NCBI RefSeq assembly: GCF_947490095.1
Contig: NZ_CANLFS010000004.1
Span: 62,001 to 126,000, forward strand
Reading direction: 5' to 3'
Length of the DNA: 64,000 nt
DNA from: an uncultured Halomonas sp.
GTDB lineage: Bacteria; Pseudomonadota; Gammaproteobacteria; Pseudomonadales; Halomonadaceae
A model generated the notes under the pieces. That model made no database searches. It was not told the DNA's origin and saw only the letters and a list, made by a program, of their open reading frames with translations. Of this stretch, positions 43,505-51,945 are shown piece after piece. The stretch's first letter is position 1; each line of letters begins with the position of its first letter. Both the position numbers and the translations under genes were made by a program.

Positions 43505-44482
43505 TTATGCGCCCCAGACGTCCTTGAGCACGCGGGTCCAGTTTTCGCCCATTACCTTGCGTACCACAGACTCGGACATGCCTCGCCTCAGCAGGGTCTC
43601 GGTGAGATTGGGAAATTCCCCGACGGTGCGAATGCCTTGCGGGTTGATGATCTCGCCGAAGCGAGTCAGGCGACGAGCGTAACCCTTATCGTGAGTCAGC
43701 CACTCGAAGAACTCCTGGCCATGGCCCTGGGTAAAATCGGTACCGATGCCAATAGCATCCTCGCCCACGATATTCATGATGTATTCGATCGCCTCGGCAT
43801 AATCGTCGATGGTCGAGTCGATACCCTTGGCGAGGAAGGGAGTGAACATGGTCACACCGACGAAGCCACCATGGTCGGCGATAAACTTCAGCTCTGCGTC
43901 GGATTTGTTGCGGGGGTGTTCTTTCAGGCCGGAGGGTAGGCAGTGTGAATAGCACACCGGCTTGGAGGACTCGAGGATCACCTCTTCGCTGGTCTTGCTG
44001 CCGACATGGGACAGGTCGCACATGATGCCCACGCGGTTCATCTCGGTGACGATCTCGCGGCCGAAGCCGGACAGCCCGCCGTCACGCTCGTAGCAGCCGG
44101 TACCGACCAGGTTCTGGGTGTTGTAGCACAGCTGTACAATGCCCACGCCAAGCTGCTTGAACACCTCGACGTAGCCGATCTGATCCTCGAAGGCATGGGC
44201 ATTCTGGAAGCCGAAGATGATGCCGGTCTTGCCCGCGGCCTTGGCCGCACGAATATCCTCGGTCGTGCGCACCGGGGTCACCAGGTCCGCGTTCTCGCGG
44301 ATCAACGCCTGGTTGGCGACGATGTTATTAACCGTGGCCTGGAATCCCTCCCAGACCGAGACGGTACAATTGGCTGCGGTCAGACCGCCTTTGCGCATGT
44401 CCTCGAACAGCTCGCGGTTCCACTTGGCGATGATCAGGCCATCGATCACGATGGCATCGTTGTGCAGGTCGGCAGGCGTCAT
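43505..44482 (-). CDS. M19-family (renal) dipeptidase-like protein
   Basis: 325-residue zinc metallopeptidase-fold protein of the membrane-dipeptidase family. Seen: DLHNDAIVIDG, where the family has an HxD-like zinc motif, MCDLSHVGSKTSEEVI, CYSHCLPSGLKEHPRNKSD and GIGTDFTQGHG. The start is ATG 44482 (MTPADLHND), with GGAG six bases before it. Its orthologue PA5396 heads the dgc operon in P. aeruginosa. Substrate in betaine catabolism is not known to me. Confidence 0.9.
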   Translation of the reverse strand: MTPADLHNDAIVIDGLIIAKWNRELFEDMRKGGLTAANCTVSVWEGFQATVNNIVANQALIRENADLVTPVRTTEDIRAAKAAGKTGIIFGFQNAHAFEDQIGYVEVFKQLGVGIVQLCYNTQNLVGTGCYERDGGLSGFGREIVTEMNRVGIMCDLSHVGSKTSEEVILESSKPVCYSHCLPSGLKEHPRNKSDAELKFIADHGGFVGVTMFTPFLAKGIDSTIDDYAEAIEYIMNIVGEDAIGIGTDFTQGHGQEFFEWLTHDKGYARRLTRFGEIINPQGIRTVGEFPNLTETLLRRGMSESVVRKVMGENWTRVLKDVWGA

Positions 44483-44647
44483 GGGTGGCTCCATCATTGT
44501 TATGTAAAACTGCCACCAGCATAGCCCTCCGCCTTGGCGCCTCAGCGCCTGGAAACGACCGCAGAAATTCCAAAAACGTCATGCATGTCGAAAACGCGAC
44601 ACGCCCAGGGCTCCGGCGAAGATCGCGCTTGCGTGTCTATCGCTCTC

Positions 44648-45784
44648 TCACGAATCGAGCCGTACGCTGCCATACGTGGGCTCACCCTGCGCCTGACTCA
44701 AGGCACTCGTGGCGGCAGAGGCTGGCTCTTCCACCACGGGTACGAAAGTAGAGCCCTTTAATGCCGCCGTGACTTCCTCCGCCGCTTTCACCGGCCCCCT
44801 GCCCAGCGAATGCCACCGGCGCTCATTCCTGGGCGGTATGCCGAAGTATTCGCGATAACACTTGGAGAAGTGCGGTGTGGAGACGAAGCCGCATACCATG
44901 GCCACCTCGATAATCGATATCGAACTTTGCCTGAGCAACTGCCGAGCCCGGGTCAAGCGCAATCTCAGATAGTAGCGTGACGGTGTACAGCTCAGATTAT
45001 TCTGGAACAGCCGCTCCAGTTGACGACGCGACACCCGCACATAGCTCGCCAGCTCATCGAGGCTGATGGGTTCCTCGAGATTGGCCTCCATCAAGGCCAC
45101 GGCCTCCAGCAGCTTGGGCTGCGTGGTGCCCAGCACATGCTTCAACGGTATACGCTGTTGATCCTCCTCACCGCGCATCCGCTCATAGATAAACATCTCA
45201 GAGATAGCCGCCGCCAGTTCACGGCCATGGTCCCGGCCGATCAGCGTCAGCATCATGTCCAGTGGGGCCGTTCCTCCCGAAGACGTCACACGATCGCGGT
45301 CGATGGAGAATAGCCGATGGGTCAGCAACACATTCGAAAAGGCCTCCCGCATGGCGGTCAGGCACTCCCAGTGGGTGCTTACCTCGTAACCGTCCAACAA
45401 GCCCGCCCGAGCCAACGCCCAACTCCCGGTACAGACCGCCCCCAAGCGCCGCGAACGCTTCGCCTGGGACTGAAGCCAGGCAATGTGCTCGGGCCTGACA
45501 CTGCGCTGATGCGCGACGCCGCCACAGACGATCACCGTATCCAGCGCAGGGGCCGTAGCGGTCGCCAGGTCTGGCGTAACCTGAAGCCCATCGCTGGCGT
45601 GAACCGGCGCCCCATCCAGGCTCAAGGTATACCAGCGATAGAGCTTGCGCCCCGTGAGCTGATTGGCCATGCGCAGCGGACCCGTCGCCGATGCCAGCGA
45701 AATCAGCGTGAAGTTGTCCAGCAGTAAAAAACCTAGGGTCTGCGGAGCAGCAGTGCTACTCGGCACCTGAGGAGCCGCTTCCAT
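44648..45784 (-). CDS. gbdR: GlxA-family regulator of glycine betaine catabolism
   Basis: 378-residue activator with an N-terminal DJ-1/PfpI-like domain (about 15-190, TLGFLLLDNFTLISLASATGPLRMANQL in part; VCTGSWALARAGLLDG) and C-terminal AraC double HTH (about 235-330, ELASYVRVSRRQLERLFQNNL; SIIEVAMVCGFVSTPHFSKCYREYFG). Start ATG 45784 with GGGAGG upstream. It lies immediately upstream of the dipeptidase-dgc operon, as GbdR does in Pseudomonas, where it responds to glycine betaine and dimethylglycine and activates gbc, dgc and related genes. Confidence 0.88.
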   Translation of the reverse strand: MEAAPQVPSSTAAPQTLGFLLLDNFTLISLASATGPLRMANQLTGRKLYRWYTLSLDGAPVHASDGLQVTPDLATATAPALDTVIVCGGVAHQRSVRPEHIAWLQSQAKRSRRLGAVCTGSWALARAGLLDGYEVSTHWECLTAMREAFSNVLLTHRLFSIDRDRVTSSGGTAPLDMMLTLIGRDHGRELAAAISEMFIYERMRGEEDQQRIPLKHVLGTTQPKLLEAVALMEANLEEPISLDELASYVRVSRRQLERLFQNNLSCTPSRYYLRLRLTRARQLLRQSSISIIEVAMVCGFVSTPHFSKCYREYFGIPPRNERRWHSLGRGPVKAAEEVTAALKGSTFVPVVEEPASAATSALSQAQGEPTYGSVRLDS

Positions 45785-46118
45785 GGGATACCTCCCGCTT
45801 TCGGCCTGCCTACCCCTAAGCAAACAAGGGAAACGAGAGGCCTTTCACTATCCATTATATTTATTCAAATCATGCCCGGGACAACGAGACACCCGACGCG
45901 ATTCAAGCTTTATCAAGGCGATATATACTGCTGTCGCCGAGGCATCAGGCGTTCTTTGCCCGGCTCTCTGGCCAGCCTGTTCGACTCGATTGGGCCTCAA
46001 CGGCGTGCGTCGGTCAAGCCACCGCAGGCGTGGACCACTGTCGCTGTGAAGGCCCGGGGAGGGATTCGATCGTCCCTGTTGGCATCGGATAGCCGCGCAC
46101 CATGCCTGGTGCAACAAA
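45785..46118. other. gbdR upstream region, no gene seen
   Basis: Contains an AT-rich segment at 45850-45875 suitable for a promoter, then G+C-rich sequence. Short overlapping ORFs on both strands are antisense to each other, lack ribosome-binding sites and resemble no protein I know. Confidence 0.45.
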
Positions 46119-46150
46119 AAGGCGCCGAGGATCCTCATCCTCGGCGCCTT
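46119..46150 (-). terminator. terminator after second SSS symporter
   Basis: Perfect 14-bp stem AAGGCGCCGAGGAT/ATCCTCGGCGCCTT with a 4-nt loop, followed on the minus strand by TTTGTTGC after the stem's own TT: a classic intrinsic terminator 55 bp after the symporter stop. Confidence 0.85.
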
Positions 46151-46205
46151 GCGTCTGCCTAACGACTCCTTATCATTCCCTCCCAGGAGGTCTTGGCAGA
46201 TAACA

Positions 46206-47660
46206 CTATTGCGATGTTTTCTGGAAAGCGTTTCGCCTAGTCACCAGCGATACCCCAACATAGCAGACCGAGGACACGGCACAGCCCGTCAACGGCCCGA
46301 TCAACCAGCCCACGTCGGCGAACAGCATCATGTAGCCGCTGACGGTAAAGCCGGACAGCATGGCGACCAGCGCCCCCCAGGCCGAGCCCTGCCAGAAGGT
46401 CGAGATGAACACCGGCCCGATCATGCTGGCCAGCAGGGTGCCGGTGCCGAGAATCCCCAGCCAGGAGAGCATGAAGGGCGGCGCATAGAGCATCATCAAC
46501 AGCGCGACGATACCCAGGGCCACGACGGCCAGGCGATTGATCCACAGCACCAGCCGCTGGCTATGGAGCAGATTGTTGAACAGGGCGAGGCGCAGGTCAT
46601 GGGAGGTCGCCGAGGCAACGGTGTGCAGCAGCGAGTTCGCGGTGGACTTCATGGCGAACAGGATAAACAGGGTGATAAAGCCCTGCAGTGCCGGGTGCAT
46701 GAAGTGTTCGAGGTAGGCCGGCATGGCGTTGTCCGGGTCGGCCAGGTCGGGCATCTGGGCCCGCATATAGAGGCCGACGAGGGGCACCAGACTCAACAAG
46801 GCCCCGATGACCGCCACATACACGCCCGCCTTGTGCAGCTTGACGTCCGGCTTGAAGGCCAGAAAGCGGATCGCCATGAACGGCAGGACCGCGGCGAACA
46901 GGAAGGCATAGGGCAGCACCAGGAACACCGTGGCCGGGCTGTCGCCATAATGCGCCCCGGTGGTGGGATTCAGGAGTTCGGGGTCAATGGCATTGAGCGA
47001 CGCCTCCCAGGTGCCGAGATCTATCGACGTGAAGATCTGCACCATGATGATGACGGCGGCGACCGACATGCCGCAGACCATCACGGTATCGGTCCAGGCG
47101 ACCGCGGCCAGGCCGCCCAGCATGGTGTAGAGGATGATGACGCCGACCATCAGCAGGGCGCTCTGGGTCAGCTCGATACCCAACCAGCTCGCCCCCAGCA
47201 GGCCGACGGCCTTGATCTGGCTGGTCAAGAACACCAGCAGCAAAAGGATGGTGATAAGCGCCGCCACTCCCTGGATGAGCCGGCCCATGTTGCCACCGCC
47301 ATGAATCTGGGCGATATACTCAGGGATAGTGTTGCTGCCCATGTCGACGGCCTTGCGCTGCAGGAAGCTCGCGAAGTACAGCACGGCGATCATCATCGCC
47401 GGGGCGAAGAAGAAGTTGCCCAGCACCTCGATGGCGCCGAACTGGTAGGTCACGCCCGGTGACCCCATGAACCCCCAGCCGCTGAAGCCGGTGGCGACGA
47501 TGGTACTCGCACCGACGAAGGCCCCCAGCGAACGCCCGGCGACTAGAAAGCCGCCCTCATCGCTTTTCTGCATCATCCGGGACGAGAGGAAGCCCAGGTA
47601 GATCATCAGGCCGAAGGTGAGAAACAGAAGCCCCCAGTTGAACAGCTTGTAGGAATCCAT
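46206..47660 (-). CDS. sodium:solute symporter (SSS family), candidate creatine carrier
   Basis: 484-residue SSS transporter with about 13 hydrophobic spans. Motifs: GGFLVAGRSLGAFVGASTIVATGFSGWGFMGSPG in part, and MKSTANSLLHTVASATSHDL, where the family has its second sodium-site serines. Start ATG 47660 (MDSYKLF); a GTG two codons earlier overlaps the stop of the upstream microprotein gene. It is separated from creatinase only by a divergent LysR gene, so creatine or a related compound is a reasonable substrate guess. Confidence 0.88.
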   Translation of the reverse strand: MDSYKLFNWGLLFLTFGLMIYLGFLSSRMMQKSDEGGFLVAGRSLGAFVGASTIVATGFSGWGFMGSPGVTYQFGAIEVLGNFFFAPAMMIAVLYFASFLQRKAVDMGSNTIPEYIAQIHGGGNMGRLIQGVAALITILLLLVFLTSQIKAVGLLGASWLGIELTQSALLMVGVIILYTMLGGLAAVAWTDTVMVCGMSVAAVIIMVQIFTSIDLGTWEASLNAIDPELLNPTTGAHYGDSPATVFLVLPYAFLFAAVLPFMAIRFLAFKPDVKLHKAGVYVAVIGALLSLVPLVGLYMRAQMPDLADPDNAMPAYLEHFMHPALQGFITLFILFAMKSTANSLLHTVASATSHDLRLALFNNLLHSQRLVLWINRLAVVALGIVALLMMLYAPPFMLSWLGILGTGTLLASMIGPVFISTFWQGSAWGALVAMLSGFTVSGYMMLFADVGWLIGPLTGCAVSSVCYVGVSLVTRRNAFQKTSQ

Positions 47661-47662
47661 AA

Positions 47663-47785
47663 TCACCGCCTCGCCGATCTATTGGTGGACTTTCTCTTCA
47701 GCTCTCTGCGTAGGTAAGCGGCTCCGGCATGAACCAGCATGTAGAGTGTCAGTATGAGAAAGGTGGTTAGCACCCAGGAGTTCAT
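47663..47785 (-). CDS. 40-aa single-span membrane microprotein upstream of SSS symporter
   Basis: Small ORF: ATG 47785 with AGAGGAA about eight bases upstream (another ATG two codons earlier is too close to that site), stop TGA only two bases before the symporter ATG. It encodes MNSWVLTTFLILTLYMLVHA, then a basic tail RRELKRKSTNRSARR, which predicts one span with the C-terminus inside. Same position relative to an SSS carrier as the 43-residue protein at 4681-4812, but without obvious sequence similarity. Confidence 0.7.
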   Translation of the reverse strand: MNSWVLTTFLILTLYMLVHAGAAYLRRELKRKSTNRSARR

Positions 47786-47882
47786 CGTCATTTCCTCTTG
47801 TTATTGATCGATAGTAAGGCGTCTAGCCGCGCATTGCCTGCCCTGGCACTTTCAAGGTATTTTAGAGCCCTTCCGGCAGCCA

Positions 47883-47897
47883 ATTTGTAACGCAAAT
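47883..47897. promoter_or_regulatory. LysR-type T-N11-A operator
   Basis: Perfect dyad ATTTG-N5-CAAAT containing T-N11-A, 31 bp upstream of the LysR gene and about 100 bp from the microprotein-symporter start. Likely the divergent control site of the regulator at 47928. Confidence 0.6.
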
Positions 47898-47927
47898 CCT
47901 CCTATAAAGCACAAAAATGGCGCTCCA

Positions 47928-48812
47928 ATGAAAAACATACCGACGGACCTCCTGCGTACCTTCGTCACCATCAAGGACCTGGGCGGTTTCACCAGCGCCG
48001 GCGAGCTCCTGGGCCGATCACAGCCCGCCATCAGCCTGCAGATAAAAAAGCTCGAAGCCCTCCTCGAAACACAGATATTTCTTAGGGGCGCGAGCCTTGA
48101 TTTGACTGAAGATGGCGAGTATCTCTACCAGGCGGCAAGGCAGATGCTTGAAATAAATGACCGCACCGTGGCCAGGCTGAAAGGAGAGAACATATCCGGC
48201 AGGGTTCGCCTGGGCATTCCCAACGATTTCGAGCTCGCTTTTCTCCCGAAGGCATTGAGAAGTCTTGCCCGTATTTATCCTAATATTATGGTCGAGGTCG
48301 ACTGCGCTATCAGCAAGGTGATCTACCAGCGCTTTCAGAAGCATCATTATGATATCTGTCTGGTCATGGAGCCGGAGAGGGAAAAGGAAGACCGAGACGA
48401 TCGCGACTATCGGACCGACCGGCTGACCTGGGTAGTCAACCAGAGTCATCTGGCCGACTCGGATATCGTGCCACTGGTGACGTACCCCCAGGGCTGTGTC
48501 TATCGATCCATGCTGGAAGGATGCATGGCCAAGGGGGATAGACCCTACCGCATCGTCTATACCAGCCCTAGCCTGCTGGGGATCATGTCGGCCGTTGAAG
48601 AAGGGCTGGGGCTGACCGCCATGGCCGCCTCGGTGGTACCCCACCACCTCACCAAACTGTCGGAGGCGGAGGGCCTGCCAGAGCTGGGGTCGGTCAGCAC
48701 CGGCCTCTATTACCGCGAGGAGGAGCTGAGTGTGGCCAGCCGTCACGTTCTCGACTTCCTGCGTGCCGGACTGGCCAATCTAGTGCCTCACCCGATCCTT
48801 GGCGAGCACTGA
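47928..48812 (+). CDS. LysR-family regulator between symporter and creatinase
   Basis: 294-residue LysR regulator with HTH LLRTFVTIKDLGGFTSAGELLGRSQPAISLQIKKLE (residues 8-43 in part) and a substrate-binding domain from about 90. It is divergent from the microprotein-symporter pair and converges on creatinase with only 6 bp between the stop codons. Probable regulator of creatine or related uptake and use; the effector is not known. The ribosome-binding site before ATG 47928 is weak. Confidence 0.88.
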   Translation: MKNIPTDLLRTFVTIKDLGGFTSAGELLGRSQPAISLQIKKLEALLETQIFLRGASLDLTEDGEYLYQAARQMLEINDRTVARLKGENISGRVRLGIPNDFELAFLPKALRSLARIYPNIMVEVDCAISKVIYQRFQKHHYDICLVMEPEREKEDRDDRDYRTDRLTWVVNQSHLADSDIVPLVTYPQGCVYRSMLEGCMAKGDRPYRIVYTSPSLLGIMSAVEEGLGLTAMAASVVPHHLTKLSEAEGLPELGSVSTGLYYREEELSVASRHVLDFLRAGLANLVPHPILGEH

Positions 48813-48818
48813 GGCGGC

Positions 48819-50027
48819 TCAACGAATGATGTTGTGCTCCGGGCCGTACGGGAAGCCGGTGATATTGTCGGCGCCATGCTCGTTGACCACCAGGATATCG
48901 TGCTCGCGATAACCGCCGGCACCGGGCTGACCTTCCGGCACGGTGATCATGGGCTCCATGGAGACCACCATGTTGGGCTCGATCACGGTCTCGATATCCT
49001 CGCGCAGCTCCAGGCCCGCCTCGCGGCCATAGTAGTGGCTCAGGGTGCCGAAGGAGTGGCCGTAACCGAAGGTGCGATACTTGAGCAGGTCATGCTTGGC
49101 GAAGATCTCGTTGAGCTCATGGGCGATATCACAGCAACGCACGCCGGGCTTGATCAGCTCCTGGCCGCGGCGATGGACCTCGCAGTTTACCTCCCACAGA
49201 CGCAGGTGCTCGTCCGAGGCATGGCCGAGGAACAGCGTGCGCTCCAGGGCGGTGTAGTAGCCGGAGATCATCGGGAAGGTGTTCAGGCTGAGGATATCAC
49301 CGGGCTGTACACGGCGGCTGGTCACCGGGTTATGGGCACCGTCGGTGTTGATACCGGACTGGAACCACACCCAGGTATCCATCAGCTCGCTGTTGGGGTA
49401 GGTCTTGGCGATCTCGCGCACCATGGCGGCCTGACCGGCCAGCGACACCTCATATTCCGGCACACCGGCGTAGATGGCATCGCGCACGGCCACGCCGCCC
49501 ACATCGGCGACACGGGCGCCCTGGCGAATCAACGCGATTTCCTCGTCGGACTTGACCATGCGCATCTGCATGGTGGGTACGCCGGCGTCCACCAGCTCGA
49601 CGTTACCCAGCGCATCGAGGAGCTTCTGCTGGTTCTGCAGCGTCATGTGGTCGTACTCGACGCCGACGCGACGCTTGCCCTCGCAGAGCTGCTTGACGGC
49701 CTTGAAGAAGTTGTCCTTCTGCCAGTCGGTGTAGACGATGTTGTCGCCCAGACGGTTGCGGCGATAAGGCTGCCCCCCGTCGATATTGGCGGTCACGGTG
49801 GTAAAGCTGTCCTGGGTCACCACCAGGCCGTAGTCGCGGCCGAACTTGCAGTAGACGAAGTCACTGAAGTAGTTGATGTTGTGATAGGAGGTCAGCACGA
49901 CGGCGTCGACCCCACTCTTCGCCATGTAGTCGCGCAGGCGAGCGAGACGCCCCTGCATCTCGTTATCGGAGAATGTCGGTACGACCTTCTCGCCATTGGG
50001 AATCTCGATCAGTGACGGCAGTTGCAT
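48819..50027 (-). CDS. creatinase (creatine amidinohydrolase)
   Basis: 402-residue M24-fold enzyme hydrolysing creatine to sarcosine plus urea. It follows Pseudomonas creatinase closely through the whole length: FTSYHNINYFSDF-like TSYHNINYFSDFVYCKFG, DTWVWFQSGINTDGAHNPVT with catalytic His232 at the same number, FGYGHSFGTLSHYYGREAG and the C-terminal FPYGPEHNIIR. AGGAGAG precedes ATG 50027. Its product sarcosine is the substrate of SoxBDAG at 19-24.6 kb. No urease is visible in the window. Confidence 0.94.
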   Translation of the reverse strand: MQLPSLIEIPNGEKVVPTFSDNEMQGRLARLRDYMAKSGVDAVVLTSYHNINYFSDFVYCKFGRDYGLVVTQDSFTTVTANIDGGQPYRRNRLGDNIVYTDWQKDNFFKAVKQLCEGKRRVGVEYDHMTLQNQQKLLDALGNVELVDAGVPTMQMRMVKSDEEIALIRQGARVADVGGVAVRDAIYAGVPEYEVSLAGQAAMVREIAKTYPNSELMDTWVWFQSGINTDGAHNPVTSRRVQPGDILSLNTFPMISGYYTALERTLFLGHASDEHLRLWEVNCEVHRRGQELIKPGVRCCDIAHELNEIFAKHDLLKYRTFGYGHSFGTLSHYYGREAGLELREDIETVIEPNMVVSMEPMITVPEGQPGAGGYREHDILVVNEHGADNITGFPYGPEHNIIR

Positions 50028-50249
50028 GTTGTTCTCTCCTCTTGTGTCAACGGAATCGTCATACCAGCCAGGCGCTTCCGGCCTTCGATGCCGGTACCGA
50101 GACGCCCCTCGCTTGCCATGCTGTACGGGTTACTGCTGGTACGGATGACTATGGCCAGACACCTGCCGTTGCACCAATGACTAGTGCAAATGCCCCCATT
50201 GGCGAGCGCAATATGCTGGATATTCAGATTGTTGGCTTGTAGCGAATCG

Positions 50250-51326
50250 TCAAGATTTCACACCCATATACAGTCCACTCTCCTCCAGCGACATGACTCG
50301 CCCACACTGACTCGGGGCATAGCCCGGCAATGTTTCCACCATGAGCTGGAATTCTTCGCTACCGAGTACCTCAAACAGACGCTCGAAGCGCGACTCCTTC
50401 AGGCTGCGGTGATGACAGACCAGGAGGTAGTCCTCCTGCACCAACGGCACAAAATCGAGTCCGAAGCGTCGCGCCGCGGCCTCCACCCCGAAGCCCACAT
50501 CGGCCATTTCAGCCGCCACATAAGCTGCAACCGCGGAGTGTGTATATTCTTCAACCTCGTAGCCTTGAATGAGTGCTGGCTGAATATCAGCCTCTACCAG
50601 CAGCCCATCAAGCAAGGCACGAGTACCAGACGCCGCCTGACGATTAATAAAGCGTATCGCTCCTCCTGCCAGCTCCTCCATGCCATGAACGCCTTTAGGG
50701 TTTCCCGGCGCGACTATTAATCCCTGCTGACGCGTAATAAAGCCGATGAGACGATGGCTACGTGGCTTGAGCAAATCTCTATAGCTACGACTCACCTTGC
50801 TCCCCACCTTCCCCCGGGGCAAATGGAACCCGGCCAGGTCGCAGGCGCCCCGATTAAGGGCCGCCAGGGCTTCCCGTGGGCTGCAATACTGCAGATCGAG
50901 GCGCAGGCCCTCGAGATATTCGGGGAGTAGCTCCACGGCATAGCCATGGCTGGCATGCAGGCGTAGCACTGGCTGCACGCCTTCCAGGGCCTGCTGGATG
51001 GCCAGGTTGAGCTCCGACCCCAGACTTTCCAGCTGGGGCCCGAGCCGGGCGCTCACTCGCTGCTCAGCCCATAGTAGCTTCTCACCCAGCGGCGAGAGTC
51101 GCGCCCCCCGCCCCCGCTCGAGCTCGACCAGATCGACACCAAAGAAATCGCCCCAGCGGTGGAGCAGGTTCCAGGCGTGGCGATAGGAAATTCCCGCTGT
51201 CTCGGCGGCCCGGGTCAACTTGCCATGGCGATGCACCGCCTCGAGCAACACAAAGAGCTTGGGATCCAGCTGATTGCCGGCTTCGTCACTGAAGCGCCAG
51301 GCCGGCGTAATTCGAATTCGTTTCAT
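50250..51326 (-). CDS. ModE-like HTH plus PBP-domain regulator of formate dehydrogenase
   Basis: 358-residue regulator with an N-terminal ModE-like winged HTH (about 20-85, LFVLLEAVHRHGKLTRAAETAGISYRHAWNLLHRW in part) and a C-terminal periplasmic-binding-protein-like domain (about 115-345, INRQAASGTRALLDGLL; VAAYVAAEMADVGFGVEAAA). This architecture is common near molybdenum or tungsten enzymes. It is divergent from fdsGBA with three TTCATAT boxes in the shared promoter, one overlapping its own start, which predicts autoregulation. No ribosome-binding site is evident before ATG 51326. Confidence 0.87.
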   Translation of the reverse strand: MKRIRITPAWRFSDEAGNQLDPKLFVLLEAVHRHGKLTRAAETAGISYRHAWNLLHRWGDFFGVDLVELERGRGARLSPLGEKLLWAEQRVSARLGPQLESLGSELNLAIQQALEGVQPVLRLHASHGYAVELLPEYLEGLRLDLQYCSPREALAALNRGACDLAGFHLPRGKVGSKVSRSYRDLLKPRSHRLIGFITRQQGLIVAPGNPKGVHGMEELAGGAIRFINRQAASGTRALLDGLLVEADIQPALIQGYEVEEYTHSAVAAYVAAEMADVGFGVEAAARRFGLDFVPLVQEDYLLVCHHRSLKESRFERLFEVLGSEEFQLMVETLPGYAPSQCGRVMSLEESGLYMGVKS

Positions 51327-51344
51327 ATGAAGTGATTTTCATAT
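51322..51344. promoter_or_regulatory. TTCATAT operator boxes at fds divergent promoter
   Basis: TTCATATGAA palindrome (51322-51331) overlaps the regulator start, and ATATGAA-N6-TTCATAT (51325-51344) forms a larger dyad. A third TTCATAT occurs at 51418-51424, 27 bp before fdsG. Probable binding sites of the ModE-like regulator. Confidence 0.55.
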
Positions 51345-51383
51345 TTTGCCATTGAGAGGCTGATGCTAGCTTTATTGACACCG

Positions 51384-51397
51384 TGATGCATGCATCA
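51384..51397. promoter_or_regulatory. 14-bp perfect palindrome in fds promoter
   Basis: TGATGCATGCATCA, centred in the 124-bp divergent region between the regulator and fdsG. Different from the TTCATAT boxes, so it may bind a second regulator. Confidence 0.5.
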
Positions 51398-51450
51398 TCA
51401 TAACGTATGCACTGAACTTCATATTTAGATAATAATGATCAGGTGGCTCG

Positions 51451-51945
51451 ATGAACGCTTCCCCCGACTGGACGCCGCAACTGATTCAAGACGAAACCGA
51501 TGCCCTAAAACATAAGCCGGGCGCCCTGTTGCCGATCCTGCATGCCCTTCAGGATCGGCTCGGTTTCATCCCCGACCAGGCGGTACCGATCATCGCCGAG
51601 TCTCTGGGTCAGACCCGCGCCGAGGTGCATGGCGTGATCAGCTTCTATCATCACTTTCGCACCACGCCTCCCGGTACCCACGTAGTCCAGATCTGCCGCG
51701 CCGAGGCCTGCCAAGCAATGGGGGCCCGCGCCCTCGAGGCCCACGCCAAGGCGAGCCTGGGCATCGACTATCACCAGACCACCGCCGACCACGAGATCAC
51801 GCTAGAGGCGGTCTACTGCCTGGGCAACTGTGCCTGTGGTCCCTCGGTGAGGGTCGACGACAGAGTCCTCGGCCGGGTGTCCCCCGAGGCCTTCGACGCC
51901 CTGGTCGATGAGCTGAGCACTCGGCCCCTGGAGGTGATCGGATGA
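51451..51945 (+). CDS. fdsG: NAD-dependent formate dehydrogenase gamma subunit
   Basis: 164-residue NuoE-like protein with a thioredoxin-like 2Fe-2S domain. Ligand cysteines lie in [13 protein letters not shown] and [29 protein letters not shown] precedes them. It forms the NADH-reacting module with FdsB. AGGTGG precedes ATG 51451. The stop overlaps the fdsB start (ATGA). Confidence 0.93.
   Translation: MNASPDWTPQLIQDETDALKHKPGALLPILHALQDRLGFIPDQAVPIIAESLGQTRAEVHGVISFYHHFRTTPPGTHVVQICRAEACQAMGARALEAHAKASLGIDYHQTTADHEITLEAVYCLGNCACGPSVRVDDRVLGRVSPEAFDALVDELSTRPLEVIG

Noticed and set aside
45785..46205. Small genes in the gbdR upstream region
   Set aside because: Short ORFs on both strands overlap one another, have no ribosome-binding site and partly run through the terminator.
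46149..47462. 437-codon plus-strand ORF opposite the second symporter
   Set aside because: Low-complexity His/Gln/Asp/Arg antisense shadow of the SSS gene; starts inside the terminator region.
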